Positions 29,834 through 41,988 of a DNA stretch of 64,000 bases are shown one piece after another. Source of the stretch: Bacillota bacterium (GTDB lineage: Bacteria > Bacillota > Negativicutes > DSM-13327); contig JAGFZX010000016.1 of NCBI GenBank assembly GCA_017889585.1, positions 1 to 64,000 on the forward strand, written 5' to 3'. Each line of letters begins with the position of its first letter. The stretch's first letter is position 1. The notes below the pieces were generated by a model, which saw only the letters and a program-made list of their open reading frames with translations, was not told where the DNA came from and ran no database searches. Both the position numbers and the translations under genes were made by a program.

Positions 29834-30955
29834 TTAGATCACCTGTCCTTTCGTTATTACAACAGGATATTTACACTCTCCCTTTAACTGCTTGTCAGCT
29901 GTAATCAATACATCTTTATCGCAAATTACATTTTCTAGCACCACGCCCGGACCAATTTCACATTTTTGCATAATAATACTATTTTTAATATATGCCCCTG
30001 CATGGACTTTTACGCTACGAAATAAAATGCTGTTTTCCACCCGCCCCTCAATATAACACCCGGTAGCAATCAAGGAGTTTGATACATCAGCCTGAGCCAT
30101 ATATTTAGCTGGCGGTTCATCTTTAACCTTAGTATAAATAAGACCAGAACTAAAAAATAACTCCCTCCAAATCTGAGTATCCAACAATTCCATACTATGC
30201 TGAAAATAACTTTGGAGCGAACTAATCCTTGCCACATACCCCTGATGATAATAACCAGATACTTTAAACTTATTAACATTTTTAATGATGCAATGTTTGA
30301 TAAAATCATAATCGCCACGAGCAATACAATCCTTCACTAGCTCTATTAATAGTTTTCTTTCCATAATAAAGGTTTTCAGTGATATGTTTTGATAATCCCT
30401 AGATTCTTTATATTCTTTTATGTTAATGATTTGTCCGTTTTCTCCTATTTCCAAGACATTAGCCCCCACGCAATCATGAGTACTGCAATTAGCCTTAGTA
30501 TATAAAACGGTAATTTCTGCTCCTGTACTCTTGTGAAAATCCAAGGCTTGTCGATAGTCCAAATTGCTCACCATTCCAGGCCCTGCTATCACAACATATT
30601 TTTGTCTACTTTTACAAATATAATCCAAATTGCTATAGAAATTTTCTACATCGCCTCGTTGTATTTGCATAGGATTTTTAGTATAAGCAGGGGGTAAAAT
30701 AAATAGTCCATCCCGCTTGCGCGCTAAGTCCCACTCCTTACCTGACCTTAGATGATCCATTAAAGACCGATATTTATGTTGGATAAAAATCCCTACATTA
30801 GAAACACCTGAATTTACCATATTAGATAATACAAAATCGATTAGCCGATAACGACCGGCAAAAGGAACAGCGGCTAAAGGCCGAGAGCGACTAAGGTCAC
30901 CTAAATTTTCTTCTACTTCACTGAGATTAATAATCCCCATTAATTCCCCCATCAT
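29834..30955 (-). CDS. glgD: ADP-glucose pyrophosphorylase-like subunit GlgD
   Basis: MGIINLSEVEENLGDLSRSRPLAAVPFAGRYRLIDF. Confidence 0.93.
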   Translation of the reverse strand: MMGELMGIINLSEVEENLGDLSRSRPLAAVPFAGRYRLIDFVLSNMVNSGVSNVGIFIQHKYRSLMDHLRSGKEWDLARKRDGLFILPPAYTKNPMQIQRGDVENFYSNLDYICKSRQKYVVIAGPGMVSNLDYRQALDFHKSTGAEITVLYTKANCSTHDCVGANVLEIGENGQIINIKEYKESRDYQNISLKTFIMERKLLIELVKDCIARGDYDFIKHCIIKNVNKFKVSGYYHQGYVARISSLQSYFQHSMELLDTQIWRELFFSSGLIYTKVKDEPPAKYMAQADVSNSLIATGCYIEGRVENSILFRSVKVHAGAYIKNSIIMQKCEIGPGVVLENVICDKDVLITADKQLKGECKYPVVITKGQVI

Positions 30956-30957
30956 AA

Positions 30958-32190
30958 CTAAGCCTCCTCCTTTCTACAAAGTTCTTCATTAGTTAGACAA
31001 GAAAGATTCGTCCTAATTTTAGAATGTGGGGGAATAATCATATCAGCAGCCACTACCACAATCTCCTGCTCATCCTGTTTCTGCGAGGCTGAGGCCGATA
31101 CTGTCGCCCCTTGTTTAATGACTGCCTTACGCCCGATAATCGCCTTACTAATGGTCACATTGCCTTCGATATGCACGCCTGCCATAATAACAGAGTTCTT
31201 AACTACTGCCCCTGCTCCAATATACACATCAGGAAAGATAACCGAATTTGTCACTTCCCCTAATACTAGACATCCTTCACTAATAATAGAATTTTTTACG
31301 TTGGCAGTAGCAGCAGTATAATGAGGAGGCCTTGGCGGATTGGCTGAATAAATACGCCAGCTAGAGTCATACATATTCAGTTCAGATTTTTCATCCAATA
31401 AATCCATATTAGCCTGCCAGAGACTTTCCACAGTCCCTACATCTTTCCAATAGCCGTCAAAGGGGTAGGCCATCAATGTATCCTGATTATTAAGCATTTT
31501 AGGTATGATATCATGTCCGAAATCATGACTGGAACTAACATTCTTTTCGTCTTCTAATAAATACTTTCTGAGAAGAGGCCAGTTAAAAATATAAATACCC
31601 ATAGATGCTAGATTACTCTTAGGCTGGGCTGGTTTTTCAGCAAAATTAGTCACACGATAGTTTTCATCAGTACTCATAATACCAAAACGACTGGCTTCAT
31701 CCCAAGGCACTTCTAGCACACCAATCGTAACATCAGCGTTTTGCACCTGATGGAATTCTAACATGAGAGAATAATCCATTTTATAAATATGATCGCCTGA
31801 CAATATCAGTACATACTCTGGATTAAACCGATCCACAAAATTAATGTTCTGACAAATAGCATCTGCCGTACCTTTATACCATTCTCCGCCTTGTTCTTTA
31901 ACAAAAGGCGGTAATACATATACTCCACCGTGAATTCTATCCAGATCCCAGGCACTGCCAATACCAATATAACTATTTAATGCTAAAGGTTTATACTGGG
32001 TAAGCACGCCCACAGTATCAATACCTGAGTTATAACAGTTACTTAAGGGAAAATCAATAATTCGATACTTACCACCAAAAGGTACTGCTGGTTTAGCTAC
32101 GTTCTGTGTTAAAACTCCCAAACGACTCCCCTGGCCACCTGCCAACAGCATGGCTACACATTGCTTTTTGCGCATAGTAACTCCCCTCAT
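30958..32190 (-). CDS. glgC: Glucose-1-phosphate adenylyltransferase
   Basis: [51 protein letters not shown]. Confidence 0.95.
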   Translation of the reverse strand: MRGVTMRKKQCVAMLLAGGQGSRLGVLTQNVAKPAVPFGGKYRIIDFPLSNCYNSGIDTVGVLTQYKPLALNSYIGIGSAWDLDRIHGGVYVLPPFVKEQGGEWYKGTADAICQNINFVDRFNPEYVLILSGDHIYKMDYSLMLEFHQVQNADVTIGVLEVPWDEASRFGIMSTDENYRVTNFAEKPAQPKSNLASMGIYIFNWPLLRKYLLEDEKNVSSSHDFGHDIIPKMLNNQDTLMAYPFDGYWKDVGTVESLWQANMDLLDEKSELNMYDSSWRIYSANPPRPPHYTAATANVKNSIISEGCLVLGEVTNSVIFPDVYIGAGAVVKNSVIMAGVHIEGNVTISKAIIGRKAVIKQGATVSASASQKQDEQEIVVVAADMIIPPHSKIRTNLSCLTNEELCRKEEA

Positions 32191-32247
32191 TATTAAAATA
32201 ATTCTATAACTTATACTCTATCTGATTTTATTTTCTGCTCATTCTAT

Positions 32248-34158
32248 CTAGGAATTTATCTTGCACGGTTGTATATATTTTAAGTATATTGTAGCTAAAG
32301 GCGGAACGGTAAGAACTAGGGACTGGGGGTTATTATGCCAACTTACAGCCTCTGCTACTAATTGCCCAACATTTTCCTGACCTGAACCACCAAACCGCTC
32401 CCAGTCGCTATTAAATACCTCCTGATATGATCCCATCACTGGCATGCCAATTCGGTATGAGTGATGCACCTCAGGCGTAAAGTTGCACACCACGATCAAT
32501 ATTTCATCAGCCGACATAGATTTACGCATAAAGCAGATAATACTCTGAGAATAGTCGCTACAATCAATCCATTCAAAGCCCTGCCAATTATCATCCACTT
32601 GCCAGAGGGCACGCTCCTGCTGATAAAGCTTATTAAGTGAACGGCAGTAGCCTAGCAACTTACTATGTTTATCATGTTCCAAAATATGCCAATCCAAACT
32701 TTCATCCTCTTGCCATTCAATAAATTGACCAAACTCCCCACCCATAAATAGCAGTTTTTTACCTGGATGAGCCATCCAATACCCATAAAAAGCACGTAAA
32801 TTAGCAAATTTCTGCCAATAATCGCCAGGCATTTTATCAAGCATTGACTTTTTCCCATGAACCACTTCATCATGGGACAAAGCTAAAACAAAATTCTCAG
32901 AAAAGGCATACATAAAGGAAAATGTTAATAAGTGATGCTGCCACTTCCGGTGAACTGGCTCCAAAGCCATATAGCGAAGCATATCATTCATCCAGCCCAT
33001 ATTCCACTTAAAATTAAAACCCAGGCCTCCAGCATGTGTGGGCCAAGACACCATAGGCCAAGCAGTAGACTCTTCAGCCATCATGAGTACATTAGGGTGA
33101 TGCTGAAATACCACTTCGTTCAACTTACGTAAAAATTTCACTCCCTCCAAATTACCATTGCCTCCATATTTATTTGGAGTAAAAGTACCATCCTCCTTAC
33201 CATAATTCAAATACAAAATATTGGAAACGGCATCTGTACGAATACCATCAATATGATAAACATCTAACCAAAACAAGGCATTGGAGATGAGAAAACTTAA
33301 TACTTCCGTACGTCCCAAATCAAAATTAGCAGTACCCCACCCGATATTTTCACACCGTTCACTACTTGCATACTCATAAAGAGACGATCCATCAAAACGT
33401 CTGAGTCCATGATCATCTTTACAAAAATGCCCTGGCACCCAATCCATAATGATACCAATGCCATGCTCATGACACTTATCAACTAAATACATAAAGTCTT
33501 CAGGCGTACCATAACGGCTAGTAACTGCATAATAACCTGTGGCCTGATACCCCCACGACCCATCAAAAGGATGTTCGGCAACAGGCATAAATTCAATGTG
33601 AGTATAGCCCATATTAGCTGCATACTCAGGCAACAGTTCCGCGAGTTCACGATAGGTCAGGAACTCATTACCATGCCCCCGCCGCCATGAACCTAAATGT
33701 ACTTCATAAATAAGTACTGGGCTCTGATAAGCAGGCTGCTTCTTCTCCTGCTGCCATTTTTCATCCTGCCATTTATAGCCCTGCAAATCATATACTATTG
33801 AGGCGGTATCAGGTCTAAGCTGAGCATAAACTGCATAAGGATCAGCTTTAAGCAGCCTCTCACCAGTAGCTGTATATATTTCGTATTTGTAAATCTCTCC
33901 AGCCCTCAGATCAGGGATAAACAGTATCCAGATACCAGACTTAGCCACCCGCTCCATAACATGTTTCTCGCCCTGCCAACCATTAAAATTCCCGACAACT
34001 CGCACCTCCTGAGCATTAGGTGCCCATACAGTAAAACGTACCCCAGAACTACCACATTTATAGACAATATGGGCCCCCATAAGCTGATAACTGCGAAAAT
34101 TACTACCCTCATGAAATAGATATAGGTCTTCATCACTTAATTGTAAAATATTGTTCAT
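32248..34158 (-). CDS. glgB: 1,4-alpha-glucan branching enzyme
   Basis: CBM48 WAPNAQEVRVVGNFNGW; GH13 motifs DWVPGHF, GIRTDAVSNILY, EESTAWP, ALSHDEV. Confidence 0.96.
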   Translation of the reverse strand: MNNILQLSDEDLYLFHEGSNFRSYQLMGAHIVYKCGSSGVRFTVWAPNAQEVRVVGNFNGWQGEKHVMERVAKSGIWILFIPDLRAGEIYKYEIYTATGERLLKADPYAVYAQLRPDTASIVYDLQGYKWQDEKWQQEKKQPAYQSPVLIYEVHLGSWRRGHGNEFLTYRELAELLPEYAANMGYTHIEFMPVAEHPFDGSWGYQATGYYAVTSRYGTPEDFMYLVDKCHEHGIGIIMDWVPGHFCKDDHGLRRFDGSSLYEYASSERCENIGWGTANFDLGRTEVLSFLISNALFWLDVYHIDGIRTDAVSNILYLNYGKEDGTFTPNKYGGNGNLEGVKFLRKLNEVVFQHHPNVLMMAEESTAWPMVSWPTHAGGLGFNFKWNMGWMNDMLRYMALEPVHRKWQHHLLTFSFMYAFSENFVLALSHDEVVHGKKSMLDKMPGDYWQKFANLRAFYGYWMAHPGKKLLFMGGEFGQFIEWQEDESLDWHILEHDKHSKLLGYCRSLNKLYQQERALWQVDDNWQGFEWIDCSDYSQSIICFMRKSMSADEILIVVCNFTPEVHHSYRIGMPVMGSYQEVFNSDWERFGGSGQENVGQLVAEAVSWHNNPQSLVLTVPPLATIYLKYIQPCKINS

Positions 34159-34195
34159 CGCAATATCACCTCCCCCTTGCTATCTACTTGGAAAA

Positions 34196-36631
34196 TCACC
34201 GACTGATAATCTCTATAGGCTTGATATGCCAGATCTCTTCGGCATATTGGCGAATGGTGCGGTCACTAGAAAAAATTCCAGCATGAGCAATATTTTGAAT
34301 GCTCATTTGTATCCATTTTTCCTTATCCTTATATCTTTTGTCTAATTCCACATGGGCATTGGCATAAGAATCAAAATCCTGCAGGACAAAAAACTCATCA
34401 TTATTTGAAAGAAGGGAATGATAAATTTCTCTGAACTCTTCCTTTTGATATGGCAAGAAACCATTAACTAGCTGTTCTAATATGGTCTTGAGCCTTAGAT
34501 CACTATTATATAGGTGCAAGGCACTATACCCACCATGAATATAATAGTCAAAGACCTGTTTACTCGTTAAGCCGAAAATAAAGATATTATCATCGCCTAC
34601 AGCATTGTATATTTCTACATTAGCTCCATCTAGGGTGCCAATTGTAACGGCTCCGTTTAGCATAAACTTCATATTACCCGTCCCTGACGCTTCTTTGCTG
34701 GCTGTGGAAATTTGTTCACTGACATCAGCTGCAGGAAATAGAATCTCACCTAATGAAACACTATAGTTCTCTAAAAATATCACTTTTAGCTTATTTTTTA
34801 TCTGTTTATCTTTATTAATCAGCTCGGATAGTACATTAATCAATTTAATGGTCTGCTTTGCAATATAGTACCCCGGTGCTGCCTTACCAGCAAAAATAAA
34901 GGTCCGTGGCGTAATATCAAGATCAGGATTTTCCCGCAGGCGATTATATAAATCCATAATATGGAATATGTTGAGTATTTGACGCTTATATGAATGAATA
35001 CGTTTAATATGCACATCAAATATTGAATGAATATCAATTACAATGCCAGTATGTTCTTTAATATATTGGGCCAAAACTTTTTTATTATGAAGTTTTATTT
35101 TACTTAGCCGATCTTGGATCTTCTTATCATCTGCAAAATTTGCAAAAGTTTTTAATTCCTCCGGTTGTTTTATCCAATTTGATCCAATACAATCAGTAAT
35201 GAGCTGGGCAAGCTCGGGATTACATTTTAAAAGCCAACGTCTATGAGTAATACCATTTGTCTTATTATTAAATTTACCTGGATAAACTTCGTGGAAGTCC
35301 CTCATAATATGCTCTTTTAAAATATCTGTATGGATTTGGGCTACTCCATTGACGCTATGGCTGCCTACTACTGCGAGTCGTGCCATATGCACCATGCCAT
35401 CAGTAAGAATGGCCATCCCTCTGATTTTATCCCAATCTCCTGGATACTTCTCCCACAGTTTCTGGCAAAAACGTTCATTTATTTCATTCGTAATCATATA
35501 AATCCGGGGCAGTAATGACTTAAACATGTCAATCGTCCAGGTTTCTAAAGCTTCAGGCATAATAGTATGATTGGTATAGGAAATGGTTTTTATTGTGATT
35601 TCCCAAGCATCATCCCAAGATAAACCTTCTTCATCCATCAATATCCGCATAAGTTCAGGTACAGCTACCGCTGGATGGGTATCATTAATATGTATAGCCA
35701 CTTTTTCGGATAGCTCTTTCATATCTGAATACGTCTTTTTATACAGCCTAATAATGCTCTGTAATCCAGCTGAAACAAAGAAATATTGCTGCTTCAGACG
35801 GAGAACCCGCCCTTCATAAAAATCATCCTGTGGATATAAAATCTTAGAAATCTGCCCTACTGCACTTTGATACTCCATGGCCTGCAAATACTCACCACGA
35901 TTAAATGAAGCAAAATCAAAACCATCATTTACAGGTTCAGCACTCCATAGCCGCAATGTATTAACCGTATTATTTTCGAAACCGACAAGGGGTACATCAT
36001 AAGGCACAGCCAGCACAGCCGTATAATTTTCATGGTTAAAAAATATCCTTCCCTGCTGTCTTTCCTCCCTGATCGTCCCACCGAATTTTACCTCTACGGC
36101 TTTATCATGTTTGCGAAATTCCCACGAATACCCATCTTTAAGCCAATTGTCAGGTAACTCAACCTGATAATGATCAACAATTTTTTGTTCAAATAAGCCA
36201 TATTTATAACGAATACCGCAACCATGACCAGGTAGTCCTACCGCCGCCATAGATTCCATAAAACAAGCAGCGAGTCTACCAAGACCACCATTCCCCAGTC
36301 CTGGATCAGATTCTTGTTGCTCCACTTCAATTAAATCAATACCTAATTCTTCTAGAGCCGTCTGGCAAGCGTCCTTTAGTCCAATATTTACCAAGTACAT
36401 ATCCAGTAATCGTCCAAGCAAAAACTCCATCGAAAAATAGTATACCTGTTTTTCTCCACCCTTGGTGTATTGATTATTGGTCTCTAACCAATTCTTACTG
36501 ACCAGATCACGAATAATACGGCTGAGAGCCATATATTTATTATTAGCAGATGCCTCATCAAGTCCTTTACCAAACATAGTCTGCAGTTTATTAACAAACT
36601 GTTTTTTCAGTTCTTCCTTATCTATTAGCAT
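34196..36631 (-). CDS. glgP: Glycogen/alpha-glucan phosphorylase (copy 1)
   Basis: 811 aa; GNGGLGRLAACFMES, HINDTHPAVAVPELMR, PLP site EASGTGNMKFMLNGAVTIGTLDGANVEI. Confidence 0.96.
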   Translation of the reverse strand: MLIDKEELKKQFVNKLQTMFGKGLDEASANNKYMALSRIIRDLVSKNWLETNNQYTKGGEKQVYYFSMEFLLGRLLDMYLVNIGLKDACQTALEELGIDLIEVEQQESDPGLGNGGLGRLAACFMESMAAVGLPGHGCGIRYKYGLFEQKIVDHYQVELPDNWLKDGYSWEFRKHDKAVEVKFGGTIREERQQGRIFFNHENYTAVLAVPYDVPLVGFENNTVNTLRLWSAEPVNDGFDFASFNRGEYLQAMEYQSAVGQISKILYPQDDFYEGRVLRLKQQYFFVSAGLQSIIRLYKKTYSDMKELSEKVAIHINDTHPAVAVPELMRILMDEEGLSWDDAWEITIKTISYTNHTIMPEALETWTIDMFKSLLPRIYMITNEINERFCQKLWEKYPGDWDKIRGMAILTDGMVHMARLAVVGSHSVNGVAQIHTDILKEHIMRDFHEVYPGKFNNKTNGITHRRWLLKCNPELAQLITDCIGSNWIKQPEELKTFANFADDKKIQDRLSKIKLHNKKVLAQYIKEHTGIVIDIHSIFDVHIKRIHSYKRQILNIFHIMDLYNRLRENPDLDITPRTFIFAGKAAPGYYIAKQTIKLINVLSELINKDKQIKNKLKVIFLENYSVSLGEILFPAADVSEQISTASKEASGTGNMKFMLNGAVTIGTLDGANVEIYNAVGDDNIFIFGLTSKQVFDYYIHGGYSALHLYNSDLRLKTILEQLVNGFLPYQKEEFREIYHSLLSNNDEFFVLQDFDSYANAHVELDKRYKDKEKWIQMSIQNIAHAGIFSSDRTIRQYAEEIWHIKPIEIISR

Positions 36632-36811
36632 GCGTCTGCTCCCCCCCCTATCTAAAGATATATTCCTAACATTTTTATTTTTAGATACAATTGATTATTG
36701 GTTATCATTTCCCGATTTCTCTTTTAATTCCTGCCGCTATTATTTATTCTTTTGTAAATCATTGACCCAAAAAAACAGAGATATACGGTGTAGTATACCC
36801 CTGAAAAATAT

Positions 36812-39247
36812 TTATCCAATTACAATTGATGGTCTTATTTCCCAAATTCCTACAGCATATTCTGAGATAGTCCGATCACTAGAAAAATTGCCAGAATGGG
36901 CAATATTCTTTACACACATGGAGAGCCACTGTTGACGATCCCTAAATTTTGCTTCTATCAGTAATTGAGCTTGTAAATAAACCGCAAAATCTCTGAGTAC
37001 AAAGAACTCATCATTATTTTGCAGTAAGTAATTATAGAGTGGTCTAAACTCTTCCTTTGAATTTGGTAAAAAGCCATTAACCAATTGTTCCATTACCCTC
37101 TTTATTCGAATATCCCCATTATAAACATCCCAAGCACTATAGCCACCATAACTGTAATAATTGAGAGCTTGCTGAGCCGTTAGGCCAAATATAACAATAT
37201 TATCCTCACCTACGGCTTGTTTGATCTCCACATTAGCCCCATCTAGTGTGCCAATTGTAATGGCACCATTCATCATAAACTTCATATTACCTGTACCTGA
37301 AGCTTCTTTACTGGCAGTAGATATTTGTTCACTAACATCAGCTGCCGGAAAAATCATTTCCCCCAGTGATACATTGTAGTTTTCTAAGAATACTACTTTC
37401 AGCTTATCGTTAATGGTTTTATCATTATTAATAACGGTTGCCAAAATATTAATTAGTTTAACAGTTTGTTTCGCAATATAATAGCTAGGCGCTGCCTTAC
37501 CTGCAAAAATAAACGTCCTCGGTATAATGTCAAAATGGGGATTTTCCTTTAATTGGTTATATAAATGCATAATATGCAATGCATTTAATATTTGACGCTT
37601 ATAGGCATGAATACGCTTAATCTGCACATCAAATATAGAATGTACATTAACAACAATTCCATGTTTTTCTTGGATATATTTCGCCAATCGCTGTTTATTT
37701 TGCAGTTTTATTTCAGCTAATTGCCCCTTAAAAGCATTATCGGTAGCAAATTGGCACAGTCCTAGAAGTTCCATAGGATATTTAACCCAATTATTGCCAA
37801 TAGAGTTGGTAATGAGCGCCGCGAGCTTAGGATTAGCTTTCAATAGCCAACGTCTGTGAGTAATACCATTTGTCTTGTTATTAAATTTATAGGGATAATA
37901 CTTATGAAAATCATGCATAATATGCTTTCGCAAAATGTCGGTATGCAGCTCAGCTACACCATTCACACTATATGTACCCACCACTGCCAAGCGGGCCATA
38001 TGCACCAATCCGTCGGCGATCACTGCCATACTCCCAATACGTTCCCATTCACCAGGATATTTATCCCATAATTCTCGGCAAAACCGTTCATTTATTTCCT
38101 GGACTATCATATAGATACGAGGCAAGAGTGTCTTGAACATTTCCACACTCCATGTTTCAAGAGCCTCAGGCATAATTGTATGATTGGTATAAGATATTGT
38201 CCTCGTGGTCATCTGCCAAGCCTCATCCCAGCTGAGTCCTTCCACATCCACTAGCAATCGCATTAATTCAGGAATGGCCAAGGCTGGATGGGTGTCATTT
38301 ATATGCACGGCTATTTTATCAGGCAACTCTTTAATCTTATGATTTTTGCGTTTAAATCCCCGCAGAATACTCTGCAGTCCTGCTGATACAAAAAAGTATT
38401 CCTGCTTTAACCGTAATAATCGTCCTTCAAGATAGCTATCATCAGGATAGAGAATTTTAGAAATTCGCTCGACTGAATGTTTATATTCCACTGCTTTTAA
38501 ATAATCGCTTCGATTCAAAGATACAAAATTAAAATCACTTTCTGCTAGCTCTGCACTCCACAATCTGAGTGTATTTACTGTATTGTTTTGATAACCTACC
38601 ATGGGAATATCATAAGGTACTGCCAATACAGTTTCATATCCCTCATGAATATATCTTACTTTACCTTCAGGTCCCCCACTATATGCTACGCTGCCGCCAA
38701 ACCTTACCTCTACCGCTTTACTCGGCTTACGATATTCCCATATATATCCATCTTTAAGCCAGTTATCAGGCAGCTCAACCTGATTATTATTCACTACCTT
38801 TTGTTCAAATAGTCCATATTTATAGCGAATGCCGCAGCCATGCCCCGGCAAACTTAACGCTGCCATAGAGTCGAGAAAACAAGCTGCTAACCTACCTAGT
38901 CCTCCATTACCTAGTCCAGCATCAGGCTCTTCCCGTATCATGTCATTTATATCAATACCTAGTTCAGCTAAGGACTCTGTACATATTTCAGTTATCCCCA
39001 TATTGAGCAAATTCATTTCTAACAATTTTCCTAACAAAAACTCAATAGAAAAATAGTAAAGTTGCTTTTCACCTTTATCACTGTACTGTCTGTTTGTCTT
39101 TATCCAATTAGGGCTAATATAATCACGGATAAGACTGCCTAGGGCCGCGTATTTATCATTAAGGCTGACTTCATCAAGACTCTTGCCATACATCGTCTGA
39201 ACTTTATTAAGATAAGCCTCTTTAAAACTTTCTTTATCGGTCAACAA
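36812..39247 (-). CDS. glgP: Glycogen/alpha-glucan phosphorylase (copy 2)
   Basis: 811 aa; same motifs as copy 1, EASGTGNMKFMMNGAITIGTLDGANVEI. Confidence 0.96.
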   Translation of the reverse strand: MLTDKESFKEAYLNKVQTMYGKSLDEVSLNDKYAALGSLIRDYISPNWIKTNRQYSDKGEKQLYYFSIEFLLGKLLEMNLLNMGITEICTESLAELGIDINDMIREEPDAGLGNGGLGRLAACFLDSMAALSLPGHGCGIRYKYGLFEQKVVNNNQVELPDNWLKDGYIWEYRKPSKAVEVRFGGSVAYSGGPEGKVRYIHEGYETVLAVPYDIPMVGYQNNTVNTLRLWSAELAESDFNFVSLNRSDYLKAVEYKHSVERISKILYPDDSYLEGRLLRLKQEYFFVSAGLQSILRGFKRKNHKIKELPDKIAVHINDTHPALAIPELMRLLVDVEGLSWDEAWQMTTRTISYTNHTIMPEALETWSVEMFKTLLPRIYMIVQEINERFCRELWDKYPGEWERIGSMAVIADGLVHMARLAVVGTYSVNGVAELHTDILRKHIMHDFHKYYPYKFNNKTNGITHRRWLLKANPKLAALITNSIGNNWVKYPMELLGLCQFATDNAFKGQLAEIKLQNKQRLAKYIQEKHGIVVNVHSIFDVQIKRIHAYKRQILNALHIMHLYNQLKENPHFDIIPRTFIFAGKAAPSYYIAKQTVKLINILATVINNDKTINDKLKVVFLENYNVSLGEMIFPAADVSEQISTASKEASGTGNMKFMMNGAITIGTLDGANVEIKQAVGEDNIVIFGLTAQQALNYYSYGGYSAWDVYNGDIRIKRVMEQLVNGFLPNSKEEFRPLYNYLLQNNDEFFVLRDFAVYLQAQLLIEAKFRDRQQWLSMCVKNIAHSGNFSSDRTISEYAVGIWEIRPSIVIG

Positions 39248-39287
39248 AAAAAACCTCCCACAATGAAAATTATGGTTTTATATCATC

Positions 39288-40403
39288 TTAAATCACGGTT
39301 CCCTTCTCAATTACAAGTGGATAATGGGTTTCACCTTTTAACGATTTTCCATTAGTAATTCTAACGCTTTTGTCACAAATTACATTTTCGATTACGGCAT
39401 TTTCAGCAATCTCACACTTCTGCATAATGATACTATCCTTGACATATGAACCTTTACCTACTGTTACACCACGAAATAAAATGCTATTTTCCACACGTCC
39501 TTCAATGATACAACCATTGCCAATCATCGCATTAGAAACTCTAGCATTTTCTTTGTATTTCACAGGGGGTTCATCTTTTACTTTCGTATACACCAGCCCG
39601 GATTTGAAGAATAACTCTTCCCTTTTTTCGGGCTTTAATAATTCCATATTGTGTTTATAATAACTTTTTATACAATCAACTCTGACAGCATAACCTTTAT
39701 AAGGATAGCCATACATCTTTAATGTACCAATATTTTTAATTACTATATCTTTCATAAAATCCAGGCCTCCTCGTGCCTGACAATCCTTGATTAAATCCAC
39801 TAATAAATCTTTTTTCATAATATACATCTCCAGGGAAACCTTCCGGGATAAAGTTCTAGATGGATTTATGGCTATATCAATAATAAGGCCGTTCCCCTGA
39901 CACTCTACAATACTATACTGTTTTAGTTCCTCATCTCCATTATGTTCTTTGTAGAGCAAAGTAATATCGGCATCCACATCCTGATGAAATTTGAAGGCCT
40001 TACGATAACTTAAATTACAAATAATATGACTACCGGCAATAATCACATATTTTTGCCGACTACTCTCAATATAATCCAGATTGTTGTAAAAGTTTTCTAC
40101 GTTTCCTCGATAACCACCTCCCAAATATTGGGATTTGACTGGTGGCAAAATAAACAATCCATCTCGTTTGCGCGCCAGATCCCATTCCTTGCCTGACCGC
40201 AAATGGTCCATCAACGCCCGGTATTTATCCTGTACTAAAATACCAACATTTTGTATGCCTGAATTAACCATATTGGATAAAATAAAGTCAATCATCCGAT
40301 ACCTACCACCAAAAGGAACCGCAGCCAATGGCCGACCTTTGGTTAGCTCTGTTAATAATTCCTGACCATCATTAAGGTTAATAATTCCCATTACATTTTG
40401 CAT
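39288..40403 (-). CDS. glgD: ADP-glucose pyrophosphorylase-like subunit GlgD (copy 2)
   Basis: MQNVMGIINLNDGQELLTELTKGRPLAAVPFGGRYRMIDF; the ORF-track start at 40460 is probably too early. Confidence 0.92.
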   Translation of the reverse strand: MQNVMGIINLNDGQELLTELTKGRPLAAVPFGGRYRMIDFILSNMVNSGIQNVGILVQDKYRALMDHLRSGKEWDLARKRDGLFILPPVKSQYLGGGYRGNVENFYNNLDYIESSRQKYVIIAGSHIICNLSYRKAFKFHQDVDADITLLYKEHNGDEELKQYSIVECQGNGLIIDIAINPSRTLSRKVSLEMYIMKKDLLVDLIKDCQARGGLDFMKDIVIKNIGTLKMYGYPYKGYAVRVDCIKSYYKHNMELLKPEKREELFFKSGLVYTKVKDEPPVKYKENARVSNAMIGNGCIIEGRVENSILFRGVTVGKGSYVKDSIIMQKCEIAENAVIENVICDKSVRITNGKSLKGETHYPLVIEKGTVI

Positions 40404-40404
40404 A

Positions 40405-41595
40405 TCATCCCACCTGCTTCTGTATCTCAATAATACTGCTTGCCAGAACATCAATACCACTAGAAGTAACTATATCTTCGTTTACCACTGTTATATCTTT
40501 ATTATTCACATTTCCAATAATAGCCTCTGCTTCCACCACACCTTTACGTCCGATAATTGCCCGATACACCTGAGCATAAGCGCCAATATTCACATAGGGC
40601 ATGACAATGGAATCTTTAATGCAAACTCCTTCAGCAATATGTACACCAGGAAAAATCACGGAATGATCAACTGTGCCTAAAATAGAACAGCCCTCACTAA
40701 TGAGTGAGCGTGTTACTTTGGCGGTAGCACCGATATAATGCGGCGGTCTGGTAGCATTCACCGAATATACTTTCCAATTAGGATTATACAAATCAAGCTC
40801 AGGTTCCTCATTTAGTAAATCCATATTAGCTTCCCAGAAGCTCTCCACAGTTCCCACATCTTTCCAATACCCTTCAAAGTAATATGCTGATAGGCGATGG
40901 TCTGCAGCCAATAACTTAGGAATAACATCTTTCCCAAAGTCATGACTAGAAAGATCATTCTTACTGTCATCTTCTAGGACTTTGCGAAGTAAGCGCCAAT
41001 TAAAAATATAAATGCCCATAGACGCTAAATTACTTTTGGGCTCTTTAGGCTTTTCAGCAAATTCTGTAACTCTACCTGTTTCACCTACACTCATAATGCC
41101 AAAGCGGGAAGCCTCATGCCAAGGAACTTCAATTACTGAAATAGTCACCTCAGCCTTTTGGGCCTTATGATGTTCTAACATAAGGGAATAATCCATATTG
41201 TAAATATGATCCCCAGAGAGTATCAATACATAATTAGGATTCATCATCTCAATGAAATTCAAATTCTGATAAATAGCATCTGCTGTCCCCTTATACCATT
41301 CGGCCCCTTTCTCGCAAGCATATGGTGGCAACATGAATACCCCACCATCCCTACGATCCAGATCCCATGAACTGCCAATGCCGATATAACTATTGAGCGC
41401 CAAGGGTTGATATTGAGTAAGCACGCCAACTGTATCAATTCCCGAATTATGGCAATTGCTAAGTGGAAAGTCAATAATGCGGTACTTGCCACCAAAAGGT
41501 ACCGCTGGCTTTGCTATTTTCTTGGTTAAACTTCCTAATCGACTCCCCTGACCACCAGCTAGAATCATTGCCACACATTCTTTTTTACTCATCAT
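40405..41595 (-). CDS. glgC: Glucose-1-phosphate adenylyltransferase (copy 2)
   Basis: [40 protein letters not shown]. Confidence 0.95.
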   Translation of the reverse strand: MMSKKECVAMILAGGQGSRLGSLTKKIAKPAVPFGGKYRIIDFPLSNCHNSGIDTVGVLTQYQPLALNSYIGIGSSWDLDRRDGGVFMLPPYACEKGAEWYKGTADAIYQNLNFIEMMNPNYVLILSGDHIYNMDYSLMLEHHKAQKAEVTISVIEVPWHEASRFGIMSVGETGRVTEFAEKPKEPKSNLASMGIYIFNWRLLRKVLEDDSKNDLSSHDFGKDVIPKLLAADHRLSAYYFEGYWKDVGTVESFWEANMDLLNEEPELDLYNPNWKVYSVNATRPPHYIGATAKVTRSLISEGCSILGTVDHSVIFPGVHIAEGVCIKDSIVMPYVNIGAYAQVYRAIIGRKGVVEAEAIIGNVNNKDITVVNEDIVTSSGIDVLASSIIEIQKQVG

Positions 41596-41988
41596 ACCAA
41601 TCCCCCATTCTTTTTCTAAGCATGCTACAAGTACTCCAGCAACCCATTTCCTATCCTATTCTCTGCTCCTTATAAAAATGAATACTTTTTAAACTCTTTC
41701 CAAATTGTAAATATTTTACATAATATTATTACTTTACTTTCGTCATCTTCTTTCTGTTTTCCTTTTTTTGTAATTTGTATTATTACTTCAAATTCCGCAA
41801 AGTAATGTGAAATATTCTCCTTTGATTCACCAATAATCTACAATGGGAGATTTTTATCTTCCCGAGGCATTATTATCATAGGAAATGCTCTATGAGATAA
41901 AATTCCCTCCTTATTTATATTAGATATTATAATAAAATAAATAAAATATGCATGATTCAAGCAGGTATTATCTATTTAATGTAGTATA

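Noticed and set aside
36643-36650. Run of eight C as a phase-variable tract
   Set aside because: It lies between the two glgP genes upstream of the SD region and does not sit in a coding frame or clear promoter spacer.
40404-40460. Extended N-terminus [19 protein letters not shown] of the second GlgD and a 56-nt overlap with glgC2
   Set aside because: Homology to GlgD1 begins at MGIINL; the overlap is a gene-caller artefact.
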